In this document: positions 1 to 5,861 of the stretch, one piece after another
Position numbering within the stretch: position 1 is the stretch's first letter
How the letters are laid out: each line of letters starts with the position of its first letter
Source: Thiobacillus sp.
GTDB taxonomy: Bacteria; Pseudomonadota; Gammaproteobacteria; Burkholderiales; Thiobacillaceae
Reading direction: 5' to 3'
NCBI GenBank assembly: GCA_020216925.1
Contig: JAIWOL010000054.1
Location: forward strand, 1 to 5,861
Length of the DNA: 5,861 bases
The notes under the pieces: generated by a model
Told to the model about the DNA's origin: nothing
Seen by the model: only the letters and a program-made list of their open reading frames with translations
Databases searched by the model: none
Translations under genes and position numbers: made by a program

Positions 1-1889
1 TTGTCGGGGCGCCGCCATTCCCGCATGGGTTTGAGTTCGAGGAAAGAGTCGGTTTCGTTCAGGCCCATGGGATCTAGCCCCAGCTCGTCGGCACCGGCGC
101 GGGCGACGATGCGCCTGATTTCCGGGATGGATGTCATCAGCGCCTGCTGCACCCGGGTATCGAGCTTGGCCGAGGCGTCGAGGTTGATCGACGGCAGTTT
201 TTCCAGCTGCACCAGAATGTCGCCTTCATCCATGGTCGGCATGAAGGTCTTGCCGATGAACGGATAGATGGCGAAGGCCCCCGCCATCAGCACGCCGGCG
301 ATGGCGTAGACGAGCCCGGGCCGGGCGAGCGCGCGGTCGAGCAGCGGGGTGTAGAGCGCGAGCGATTGTTTCAGCAGCCAGGGTTCGCCGTGCGCGGTTT
401 GCTTCAGCAAAAACGATGCGAGCACGGGGATCAGGGTGAGTGCAAGCACCAACGAGGCCAGCAGCGCGAACACGATGGTGAGCGCCACCGGCGCGAACAA
501 TTTGCCTTCCAGCCCTTCGAGCGATAGCAGCGGCAGGAACACGATGGCGATGATGGCAATGCCCGACACCACCGGCCCCGCGACTTCCTGCGTCGCCCAC
601 AGCACGCGTTGCAGCGGCTTCACCTCGGTGTTCTCGGGATCGTGCGCGAGATGCGCGACGACGTTTTCCACCCCAACCACCGCTGCATCCACCAGCAGGC
701 CGATGGCGATGGCCAGGCCGCCCAGGCTCATCAGGTTGGCTGACAGCCCCACTGCACGCATCAAGAGGAAGGTGGCAAGCACCGAAAACGGCAGAATCAG
801 CGCCACCACGATGGCGGCGCGCAGGTTGCCGAGGAACAGCAGCAGCATCACGACCACCAGCGCGGCGGCCTCCATCAGCGCCCGGGTAACGGTGCCGACT
901 GCGCGGTTCACCAGCGCACTGCGGTCATAGAACGGCGAAATCGTCACGCCCTTGGGCAGCGTGGACTGAATCTCGGCGAGGCGGGTTTTCACGCGGGCAA
1001 TCAGCTCGCCGGCGTTCACGCCCTTGAGCCCGATCACCAGCCCCTGCACGGCTTCGCCTTGACCGTTCTGCGTGACCGCGCCGTAGCGCGTCAACTCGCC
1101 CGGCTCGACACGCGCCACGTCGCCGATGGTGACCACAGAACCGGCAAGGGTCTTCACGCCGATCTTCGACAGATCGGCGATGTCCTTGATATGGGCGTCG
1201 ACGCGCACGACCCAGGCCTCTTCGCCTTCGGACACGCGGCCCGCGCCGTTGTTGCGGCTGTTCGTCTCCAGCGCGGCGCGCAGCTCGGCGAGCGTAACCC
1301 CGCGCGCGGCGAGCGCCGCCGGATCAGGCGTGACCGTCCAGGTCACGACCCGGCCGCCGAGCGCGTTGACGTCAGCCACGCCCGGCAGGGCGCGCAGTTG
1401 CGGACGGATCGTCCAGTCGAGCAGGGTGCGTTTCTCGGCGAGCGAGAGCGGCCCTTCGACGGTGAACATAAAAAGTTCGGAAAGCGGCGTGGAAATCGGC
1501 GCGAGCCCGCCGGATACGCTGGCCGGCAGATCGCCCTTGATGTTGGCGAAGCGCTCCGCCACCTGCTGCCGCGCCCAGAAAATGTCGGTGCCTTCTGCGA
1601 AATCCACGGTGATGTCGGCCAGCGCGTTTTTCGAGAGGCTGCGCAGCACGGTCTGCCGGGGAATACCGAGCAGTTCGGTTTCGATCGGCTGGGTGACGCG
1701 CGCTTCGACTTCCTCCGGCGTCATGCCGGGCGCCTTGAGAATGAGCTTGACCTGCGTCGAGGACACATCGGGAAAGGCGTCGATGGGCAGTTGCTGAAAC
1801 GCGCGTACGCCGAGCACCAGCAGGACGAGCGCGGCGGCAAGCACGAACCAGCGCCGCGTGAGCGCGAATTCGGTAAGAGTATTGAGCAT
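1..1889 (-). CDS. CzcA/CusA-family heavy-metal RND efflux pump, N-terminal 629 residues (runs off the left edge)
   Basis: Inner-membrane proton-driven pump of the HME-RND family, expected to work as a trimer that exports metal ions through an adaptor and an outer-membrane channel. The frame is open without a stop from the ATG at 1889 to base 1, giving 629 residues of a family usually about 1,030-1,070 long. Visible parts are TM1 (about 13-31), the PIDAFPDVSS motif at 35-44, periplasmic porter domains (about 35-330), the TM2-TM6 block (about 338-495) and the start of the second half after about 525. TM4 reads GLAIAIGLLVDAAVVGVEN (391-409); D401 and E408 align with CzcA D408 and E415, while A395 replaces CzcA D402, as in CusA. 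By my hand alignment, the positions of CusA M573 and M623 are Q561 and E612, so Cu(I)/Ag(I) is doubtful. The gene starts 3 nt after the adaptor stop, with GGGGAA upstream, suggesting translational coupling. Family assignment is firm; the metal is not. Confidence 0.95.
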   Translation of the reverse strand, partial: MLNTLTEFALTRRWFVLAAALVLLVLGVRAFQQLPIDAFPDVSSTQVKLILKAPGMTPEEVEARVTQPIETELLGIPRQTVLRSLSKNALADITVDFAEGTDIFWARQQVAERFANIKGDLPASVSGGLAPISTPLSELFMFTVEGPLSLAEKRTLLDWTIRPQLRALPGVADVNALGGRVVTWTVTPDPAALAARGVTLAELRAALETNSRNNGAGRVSEGEEAWVVRVDAHIKDIADLSKIGVKTLAGSVVTIGDVARVEPGELTRYGAVTQNGQGEAVQGLVIGLKGVNAGELIARVKTRLAEIQSTLPKGVTISPFYDRSALVNRAVGTVTRALMEAAALVVVMLLLFLGNLRAAIVVALILPFSVLATFLLMRAVGLSANLMSLGGLAIAIGLLVDAAVVGVENVVAHLAHDPENTEVKPLQRVLWATQEVAGPVVSGIAIIAIVFLPLLSLEGLEGKLFAPVALTIVFALLASLVLALTLIPVLASFLLKQTAHGEPWLLKQSLALYTPLLDRALARPGLVYAIAGVLMAGAFAIYPFIGKTFMPTMDEGDILVQLEKLPSINLDASAKLDTRVQQALMTSIPEIRRIVARAGADELGLDPMGLNETDSFLELKPMREWRRPD

Positions 1890-1892
1890 GGC

Positions 1893-2942
1893 TTATTCCC
1901 CGAGCCACTGCGCCTTGAGCGCAGCCACACCAGTCACCGCGACGCGCGCGCCCGCGGCGAGGCCGGTGATTTCCGCCCGCCCTGCGCCTTGCCGCACCAG
2001 CGAGACGCGCACAGGGGCGAAGCCGCGGGGCGCGTAGACGAACACATACGGCGCGCCGTCCCGCCAGACCAGGGCGGAAACCGGCACGACATGGGCGGAC
2101 GCCGCCTGTTGTTGCGACAGTTCGACTTCGACCGCTTGTCCCGGGCGCATCTGCCGCTGCGGATCGTGCAGGCTGGCGCGCAGCAACACGCGCTGCGCTG
2201 CGTCGAGCTGCGGCAGCAGCGCAAGCACCGTACCCTGCGCGTTGCTGTGCTGCACGCGCACCCGCTGCCCCACGGCAATCGCGCGCGCCTGATCTGGGCT
2301 CAGGGAAATCTCCAGCGCCAGCTGCGTCGGGTCGACCAATTTCAGCAGCGCCGTGCCCGCATCGACGCGCAACCCGGCTTCAGCCCGGCTTTCGCTCACC
2401 ACGCCCGTGATCGGCGCGATCAGCGTCAGCGTGCTGCCTGAAACGCCGCCCACCCCCAGCGCAGCGCGCAACGTCTGCGCCGCCGCCAGACTGGCGCGGG
2501 CGGACTGCGCTTCCGATTCGGTTGCGCGCAGCCGGGACTCGGCGATCAGACCTTCATCGAACAGCCTGCGGTCACGTGCGGCGCTCGCCGCTGCCAGTTC
2601 GGCGCGCAGGCGTGCCTGAGTCACGCCGTTCTGCGCTTCTGCCAGGCCAGGCATGGACAGCGACAGCAGCGGCGCGCCGCGCTTGACAGCATCGCCTGCC
2701 TGCACGTGTACCCGCGTGACGAGTGCAGGGCCGGAGGCGGCAATCACGCGCACACTCGACGGCGGTATCACGACACGGGCAAAGGCAGGCTGCGCAGGCG
2801 CATCGGCCGCGCTGCCGGGCGCCTCGACGCGGATACCGAGATTTTTGATTTGCGCCGCGGTCAGCGGCAGGATGTCGGCCGGCTGGGCAACCGGCAACAC
2901 ACACATACCCAGCCAGGGCAGGGCTCTGAAGACACGCTTCAT
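1893..2942 (-). CDS. Periplasmic adaptor (membrane fusion protein) of the metal RND efflux system, CzcB/CusB-like
   Basis: Adaptor of 349 residues that should link the RND pump to an outer-membrane channel in the periplasm. The chosen ATG at 2942 follows GGAG at 7 nt spacing and gives a short signal peptide (MKR, a hydrophobic stretch to about 20, then AQPAD). The order of domains is typical: a first lipoyl half (about 73-100), an Ala/Arg/Glu-rich alpha-hairpin (about 100-162), a second lipoyl half with APITGVVSE (176-184), a beta-barrel (about 205-275) and a membrane-proximal domain (about 283-349). The frame stays open upstream to 3113, but that extension is Arg/Pro-rich and has no start signal. 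It has no His-rich N-terminal extension as in CzcB and no clear CusB-like Met cluster. It lies 50 nt after the small exported-protein gene and 3 nt before the pump gene, so co-transcription is very likely. The metal is not defined. Confidence 0.93.
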   Translation of the reverse strand: MKRVFRALPWLGMCVLPVAQPADILPLTAAQIKNLGIRVEAPGSAADAPAQPAFARVVIPPSSVRVIAASGPALVTRVHVQAGDAVKRGAPLLSLSMPGLAEAQNGVTQARLRAELAAASAARDRRLFDEGLIAESRLRATESEAQSARASLAAAQTLRAALGVGGVSGSTLTLIAPITGVVSESRAEAGLRVDAGTALLKLVDPTQLALEISLSPDQARAIAVGQRVRVQHSNAQGTVLALLPQLDAAQRVLLRASLHDPQRQMRPGQAVEVELSQQQAASAHVVPVSALVWRDGAPYVFVYAPRGFAPVRVSLVRQGAGRAEITGLAAGARVAVTGVAALKAQWLGE

Positions 2943-2967
2943 CTGGCAACTCCGGAAAAATTGGACA

Positions 2968-2982
2968 GTGCGCGGGGCGCAC
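2968..2982 (-). promoter_or_regulatory. Intercistronic GC hairpin followed by a T run
   Basis: In the 50-nt gap between the small exported-protein gene and the adaptor gene, the minus strand reads GTGCGC-CCC-GCGCAC, a perfect 6-bp stem with a 3-nt loop. Seven nt later come five T residues (2960-2956 on the plus-strand numbering), just before the adaptor's GGAG. This looks like a weak terminator or attenuator, or an mRNA processing or stability element, that could lower adaptor and pump expression relative to the first gene. The T run is not directly adjacent to the stem, so efficient termination is unlikely. Function is inferred. Confidence 0.35.
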
Positions 2983-2992
2983 GCTCGGAAGC

Positions 2993-3373
2993 TCAGACGG
3001 CAGGCGGGGCGAGACTCGGCGGACGGCAATGGGAAGGCGGGGCGGGCAGGCTCGTCGCCGCGCATGCGCGCTGGCGCGACGGCCCCGGGACGAACTGGGC
3101 GCGCTGCACGCAATCCGGCAGCGTGTCTGCCGCGGGCGGCGAGGGCATTCCGGGCTGCGCCCGCGACAGGACGCCCTGCGCCACGGTGAGCACGGCGCCT
3201 GGACTGGATTCGGCAAAGTCATGGCCAGCCGGGTTCGCCAGATGCAGATGCAGCAATGCGCCATGTTCAGGAAGCGGCTGCATGGTCGAGGCATGAGCGT
3301 GCATGAAGGGCGTCAGCGCCTGTAGCACGACGAACACCCCCAACATCAGCCATTGCCCGGCCTGTTTCAGCAC
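2993..3373 (-). CDS. Small exported His/Cys-containing protein heading the metal efflux operon (hypothetical)
   Basis: A 126-residue protein I do not recognise as a named family. The GTG at 3373 is chosen because AGAGG lies 7 nt upstream and because it gives a clean signal peptide: MLKQ, a hydrophobic core (about 8-23) and a probable cleavage after AHA (26-28). A further GTG at 3421 is in frame but would add 16 polar residues and has a weak ribosome-binding site. The mature part has histidines at 37, 42, 44, 51 and 115, plus H25 and H27 near the cleavage site, and cysteines at 88, 104 and 116. The LHLHL patch (41-45) followed by H51 is a plausible metal ligand cluster. The tail is Pro-rich. 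As first gene of the operon it may be a periplasmic metal-binding or sensing accessory protein, comparable in position to CzcI-type proteins, but homology to these is not shown. It may instead be an uncharacterised lineage-specific protein. Confidence 0.72.
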   Translation of the reverse strand: MLKQAGQWLMLGVFVVLQALTPFMHAHASTMQPLPEHGALLHLHLANPAGHDFAESSPGAVLTVAQGVLSRAQPGMPSPPAADTLPDCVQRAQFVPGPSRQRACAATSLPAPPSHCRPPSLAPPAV

Positions 3374-3380
3374 ATCTTGT

Positions 3381-3385
3381 CCTCT
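3381..3385 (-). promoter_or_regulatory. Ribosome binding site deciding the GTG start at 3373
   Basis: The minus strand reads AGAGG seven nt before the GTG at 3373. This supports the GTG over the upstream in-frame start at 3421 and over the internal ATG at residue 10, which would remove the basic N-region and much of the signal peptide. Confidence 0.6.
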
Positions 3386-3439
3386 GCGTTGATTCCCGGC
3401 CGGCGCTGAGGGCCTGCCCACGGCCTGAACGATGCATGC

Positions 3440-3466
3440 GCCAGCTTAAGGCTGCCTTAAGCTGGC
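3440..3466. promoter_or_regulatory. Perfect palindromic operator containing a PmrA-box-like CTTAAG-N5-CTTAAG
   Basis: The divergent intergenic region holds GCCAGCTTAAGGC, one T, and GCCTTAAGCTGGC: a perfect 13-bp inverted repeat with a 1-nt centre. Within it, CTTAAG at 3445-3450 and 3456-3461 are separated by GCTGC, an 11-bp repeat period. This matches the consensus described for PmrA/BasR-type OmpR-family regulators (YTTAAK-N5-YTTAAK). CTTAAG is itself palindromic, so the box reads identically on both strands and could serve both divergent genes. It lies 28 nt before the sulfatase-family ATG and 66 nt before the GTG of the minus-strand operon. A terminator is unlikely because there is no T run and the flanking genes diverge. 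Binding by the regulator encoded at 5497 is inferred. Confidence 0.7.
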
Positions 3467-3483
3467 GTCATGAAACTGGCGGC

Positions 3484-3490
3484 AGGAGAA
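3484..3490 (+). promoter_or_regulatory. Strong Shine-Dalgarno for the LTA-synthase-like gene
   Basis: AGGAGAA ends 4 nt before the ATG at 3495. It settles the start and the frame against a long overlapping frame that opens with an ATG at 3470 and has no comparable ribosome-binding site. Confidence 0.75.
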
Positions 3491-3494
3491 CCCC

Positions 3495-5396
3495 ATGACC
3501 GCCTCATCCGCCCCGCAGCAAACCCTTCCCCGCTTTGCGCGCCCTTATCCGCTTGCGTTCTGGTGGGGCGGCGCCTTCCTCATTCTGCACAGCGCGCTGC
3601 GTCTCACGCTCGCGCTCGCCACCTGGCACAACGCACAGCTCGACGCGGTCTCGCTGCTGGCGATACTCGGCCGCGGCCTGCTGTTCGACGCGGTCACGCT
3701 GGCTCTGCTGGCGCCTGTCCTGCTCGTGCTCGAAAGCCTGGTCGGCACCCGTCGCAAACCGGCCGGGCACCTACGCATCGCACTGCTTTACGGGCTGGCG
3801 GGAGTGCTGCTCTACGCCTTTGGTTTTGGCGTGCTCGCCGAATGGTTCTTCTGGGACGAATTCGGGGTGCGCTTCAATTTCATCGCCGTCGACTATCTGA
3901 TTTACACGAACGAAGTGATCGGCAACATCCGCGAGAGCTTTCCGGTCGGCACCCTGCTCGGCTTGCTTGCGCTCGCGGTGGTGTTTGCGGTCTGGGCGAG
4001 CCGCAACTGGCTGGCTCGGGCTGCCACGCCAGGCGTGTCGCGCGGCGCGCGCATCGGCATCTGGATCATGAGTGTCTTGCTTGCCGCGGGCACCGCAACG
4101 TTCTGGTCGATCGACGCTCGCCGGGGGGCAAACGAATACCAGAAAGAATTGTCGGCAAACGGGCTCTACAGTTTCGGCTATGCCTTCACGCACAACGCCA
4201 TCGACTACTTCGATTTCTACCCCACCCTGCCCGCCGCCGAATTTCCGCAAAGCAAGGAATTACCGCGAACCGTCAACGCCAGCGCGCCCCGCAATGTCGT
4301 CATCGTCACAATGGAAAGCCTTTCCTCAAGCTATACGGCGCATGGCGGCAACACACAGGGGCTGACCCCCAACATCGACCGCCTGGCCGACAACGGCCTG
4401 TTCCTCGCCAACCTGCGCGCGGCCGGCAACCGCACGGTGCGGGGCCTGGAAGCCCTGTCGCTGGCCATCCCGCCGCTGCCAGGGCATTCCATCATCTGGC
4501 GCGACCACAACCAGAACCTCGAAACCCTGGGCGCGGTGCTCGCCGATCACGGCTACACCAACCGCTTCGTGTACGGCGGCTATGCCAGCTTCGACAACAT
4601 GGATATCTATTTTTCGCGCAATCACTATCAGCCTGCGGACCGCAACCAGTTCCCCGAGCGGCATCGCGGCTTCGCCAACATATGGGGCCTGGCCGACGAA
4701 CACCTCTACGACTACGCGCTGGAGCTGATGGATCGCGACGCCGCCAGCGGCAAGCCTTTTCTCATGCATCTGATGACCACATCGAACCACACGCCGTTCA
4801 CCTTCCCGGATGGCCGCATCGACCTGCCGCGAGGACGGTCGGGCGCAGTCAAATACTCGGACTGGGCGCTGGGACGGTTCATCGCTGCCGCGCGCAAAAA
4901 GCCCTGGTTCAAGGACACGCTCTTCGTCGTGGTGGCGGACCATTGCGCGTCGAGCAAGGGCAGGACCAGCCTGCCGCCGGAGAACTACCACATCCCCGCG
5001 ATCCTGTATGCGCCGGCGCACATTGCCCCGCACACCGACACCCGGCTGGCGAGTCAGATCGATCTCGTGCCCAGCGTGCTCGATCTGCTGAACCTGCCCG
5101 AACGCAGCCGGTTCATGGGCCGCAGCGTATTGCGCGCCTACCCGGATGCGGGGCGCGCCTTAATCGCCACCTACCAGAAACTGGGGTATCTGACGCCCGA
5201 GCGATTGGTTGTGCTGAGTCCGGGACGCAAGATCGAGGACTGGCAGCTGGACACTGCGATGAATCCTGTGGCTCTGGTTCCGCAGGCGGGCGCCGAGGTG
5301 CGGCAGGCCATCGGTTTTTATCAGGAAGCGGCCAGACGCTTGCAGCAGGGCGCACTGCGCCACGTGCCGATGCAGGCCCGGGCTAGCCGGCCTTGA
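3495..5396 (+). CDS. LTA synthase-like membrane phosphotransferase (alkaline phosphatase/sulfatase fold)
   Basis: A 633-residue inner-membrane enzyme with an extracytoplasmic catalytic domain, related to LtaS and OpgB-type phosphoglycerol transferases. About five hydrophobic segments (about 22-43, 52-80, 94-118, 151-168, 186-205) precede a sulfatase-fold domain (about 265-540). Expected active-site residues are present: E274 in VIVTMESLSSSY, T314 in GNRTVRGLEAL as the likely nucleophile, H432 in TTSNHTPF, and D482/H483 in VVVADHCASS. The SLPPENYHIPAILYAP segment (492-507) is typical of the proteobacterial branch. Length is near the family norm. Gram-negative cells lack lipoteichoic acid, so the acceptor is unknown; periplasmic glucans, lipid A/LPS or another envelope glycan are possible. 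Phosphoethanolamine transfer is less likely because the motifs look more like LtaS than EptA. The gene is divergent from the metal efflux operon, has a PmrA-like box 28 nt upstream of its ATG, and is followed by a response-regulator gene. The family is firm; the substrate is not. Confidence 0.93.
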   Translation: MTASSAPQQTLPRFARPYPLAFWWGGAFLILHSALRLTLALATWHNAQLDAVSLLAILGRGLLFDAVTLALLAPVLLVLESLVGTRRKPAGHLRIALLYGLAGVLLYAFGFGVLAEWFFWDEFGVRFNFIAVDYLIYTNEVIGNIRESFPVGTLLGLLALAVVFAVWASRNWLARAATPGVSRGARIGIWIMSVLLAAGTATFWSIDARRGANEYQKELSANGLYSFGYAFTHNAIDYFDFYPTLPAAEFPQSKELPRTVNASAPRNVVIVTMESLSSSYTAHGGNTQGLTPNIDRLADNGLFLANLRAAGNRTVRGLEALSLAIPPLPGHSIIWRDHNQNLETLGAVLADHGYTNRFVYGGYASFDNMDIYFSRNHYQPADRNQFPERHRGFANIWGLADEHLYDYALELMDRDAASGKPFLMHLMTTSNHTPFTFPDGRIDLPRGRSGAVKYSDWALGRFIAAARKKPWFKDTLFVVVADHCASSKGRTSLPPENYHIPAILYAPAHIAPHTDTRLASQIDLVPSVLDLLNLPERSRFMGRSVLRAYPDAGRALIATYQKLGYLTPERLVVLSPGRKIEDWQLDTAMNPVALVPQAGAEVRQAIGFYQEAARRLQQGALRHVPMQARASRP

Positions 5397-5456
5397 ACGC
5401 GCATGAGCGGGCGCACCGATGCCCATGGGGCGGGTTCCGGCCCTGATACGGAAGCC

Positions 5457-5465
5457 TGTTATGCT
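5457..5465 (+). promoter_or_regulatory. Possible extended -10 promoter for the response regulator gene
   Basis: TGTTATGCT fits an extended -10 (TGN followed by TATGCT), placing a start site near 5472 and a leader of about 25 nt before the ATG at 5497. No good -35 is visible at 16-18 nt, which is tolerable for extended -10 promoters. The rest of the 100-nt gap (5397-5496) shows no CTTAAG box and no convincing terminator, so read-through from the upstream gene is also possible. Confidence 0.35.
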
Positions 5466-5496
5466 TTGCGCCAACATTCCAGAGCCTCTCCGTTCC

Positions 5497-5861
5497 ATGC
5501 GCCTGTTACTTGCAGAAGACGACCGCCTGCTGGGCGACGGCCTGCTGGCGGGTCTTGCGCAGGCGGGTTATGCGGTCGACTGGGTGCGCGACGGGGAAGC
5601 GGCGGTGGCCGCGCTCGGCGCAGAATCCTTCGCTGCGGTGATTCTCGATCTCGGCCTGCCCCGGCGGGACGGCCTTTCCGTGCTCCGCTGGATGCGAGAG
5701 CGGGAGGACGCCACGCCGGTCCTGATCCTGACCGCCCGCGACCAGCTGCAAGACCGGGTGCAAGGACTCGACCTGGGGGCCGACGACTACGTCCTCAAAC
5801 CCTTCGATCTCGAGGAATTGACCGCTCGCCTGCGCGCACTGATGCGGCGCGCGCACGGCCG
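5497..5861 (+). CDS. OmpR/PhoB-family response regulator, receiver domain only (QseB/PmrA-like; runs off the right edge)
   Basis: The first 121 residues of a two-component response regulator, whose family is usually about 220-225 residues long. The complete receiver domain is visible: acidic pair D8/D9 after MRLLLAE, phospho-acceptor D51 in VILDLGLPRRDG, switch T79 in LILTARD, and K101 in GADDYVLKPFDLEEL. The sequence through LTARLRALMRR (about 108-118) is typical of the QseB/PmrA/TctD branch of OmpR-type regulators; the winged-helix DNA-binding domain should follow outside the window, probably with a sensor kinase gene. The ATG at 5497 places the conserved N-terminus correctly, although no clear Shine-Dalgarno precedes it. 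A PmrA-box-like site about 2 kb upstream is a candidate target. PmrA/BasR, QseB and CzcR/CopR-type metal regulators cannot be separated from the receiver alone. Confidence 0.93.
   Translation, partial: MRLLLAEDDRLLGDGLLAGLAQAGYAVDWVRDGEAAVAALGAESFAAVILDLGLPRRDGLSVLRWMREREDATPVLILTARDQLQDRVQGLDLGADDYVLKPFDLEELTARLRALMRRAHG

Noticed and set aside
1059..2441. A 460-codon plus-strand open frame antisense to the pump and adaptor genes
   Set aside because: Its product is Arg/His/Gln-rich without family motifs, and it spans two clearly real minus-strand genes. Long antisense frames are expected in GC-rich coding DNA.
2943..3113. N-terminal extension of the adaptor to an upstream start at 3113
   Set aside because: The extension is Arg/Pro-rich, overlaps the upstream small gene and would bury the signal peptide; the ATG at 2942 has GGAG at good spacing.
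3440..3466. The palindrome as a rho-independent terminator
   Set aside because: No T run follows on either strand and both flanking genes point away from it, so an operator fits better.
3470..5386. A 638-codon plus-strand frame overlapping the LTA-synthase-like gene in another frame
   Set aside because: Its start lacks a good ribosome-binding site and its product is low-complexity Arg/Ala/Gly-rich. The 3495 frame has AGGAGAA, membrane segments and all sulfatase-fold catalytic motifs.
5428..5446. GGGC/GCCC repeat after the LTA-synthase-like gene as a terminator
   Set aside because: The stem is only about 4 bp, with a long loop and no T run, so it does not support a terminator call.
5506..5856. 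A 116-codon minus-strand frame opposite the response regulator
   Set aside because: It is a shadow of the receiver-domain gene, whose plus-strand product has all catalytic receiver residues.

Overview
This GC-rich window (roughly two-thirds G+C by eye) carries Gram-negative envelope genes. Protein style, codon use and gene content suggest a Pseudomonadota chromosome, plausibly a betaproteobacterium. That placement is inference; no rRNA or other marker is present.

Layout: a divergent promoter region near 3374-3494 separates two transcription units. Leftward (minus strand) runs a heavy-metal efflux operon: a small exported His/Cys-containing protein (2993-3373), a periplasmic adaptor (membrane fusion protein, 1893-2942) and the first 629 residues of a CzcA/CusA-family RND pump that runs off the left edge (1-1889). 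Rightward (plus strand) are an LTA-synthase-like membrane sulfatase-fold enzyme (3495-5396) and, after a 100-nt gap, the receiver domain of a response regulator with QseB/PmrA-type features (5497 to the right edge).

The most notable signal lies between the two units. A perfect 13-1-13 palindrome (3440-3466) contains CTTAAG-N5-CTTAAG, which matches the direct-repeat box described for PmrA/BasR regulators. A likely regulator of that class is encoded about 2 kb away, so a local circuit is plausible: the regulator binds the box and controls the envelope-modifying enzyme, the metal efflux operon, or both. The motif is read directly from the sequence; its use by this regulator is inference.

The RND pump has an intact proton-relay Asp/Glu pair in TM4. 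It lacks the extra Asp of CzcA and two of the CusA copper/silver methionines, so its metal cannot be assigned. No outer-membrane channel gene lies at the head of the operon. No tRNA, rRNA, CRISPR array, insertion sequence or attachment site was seen.
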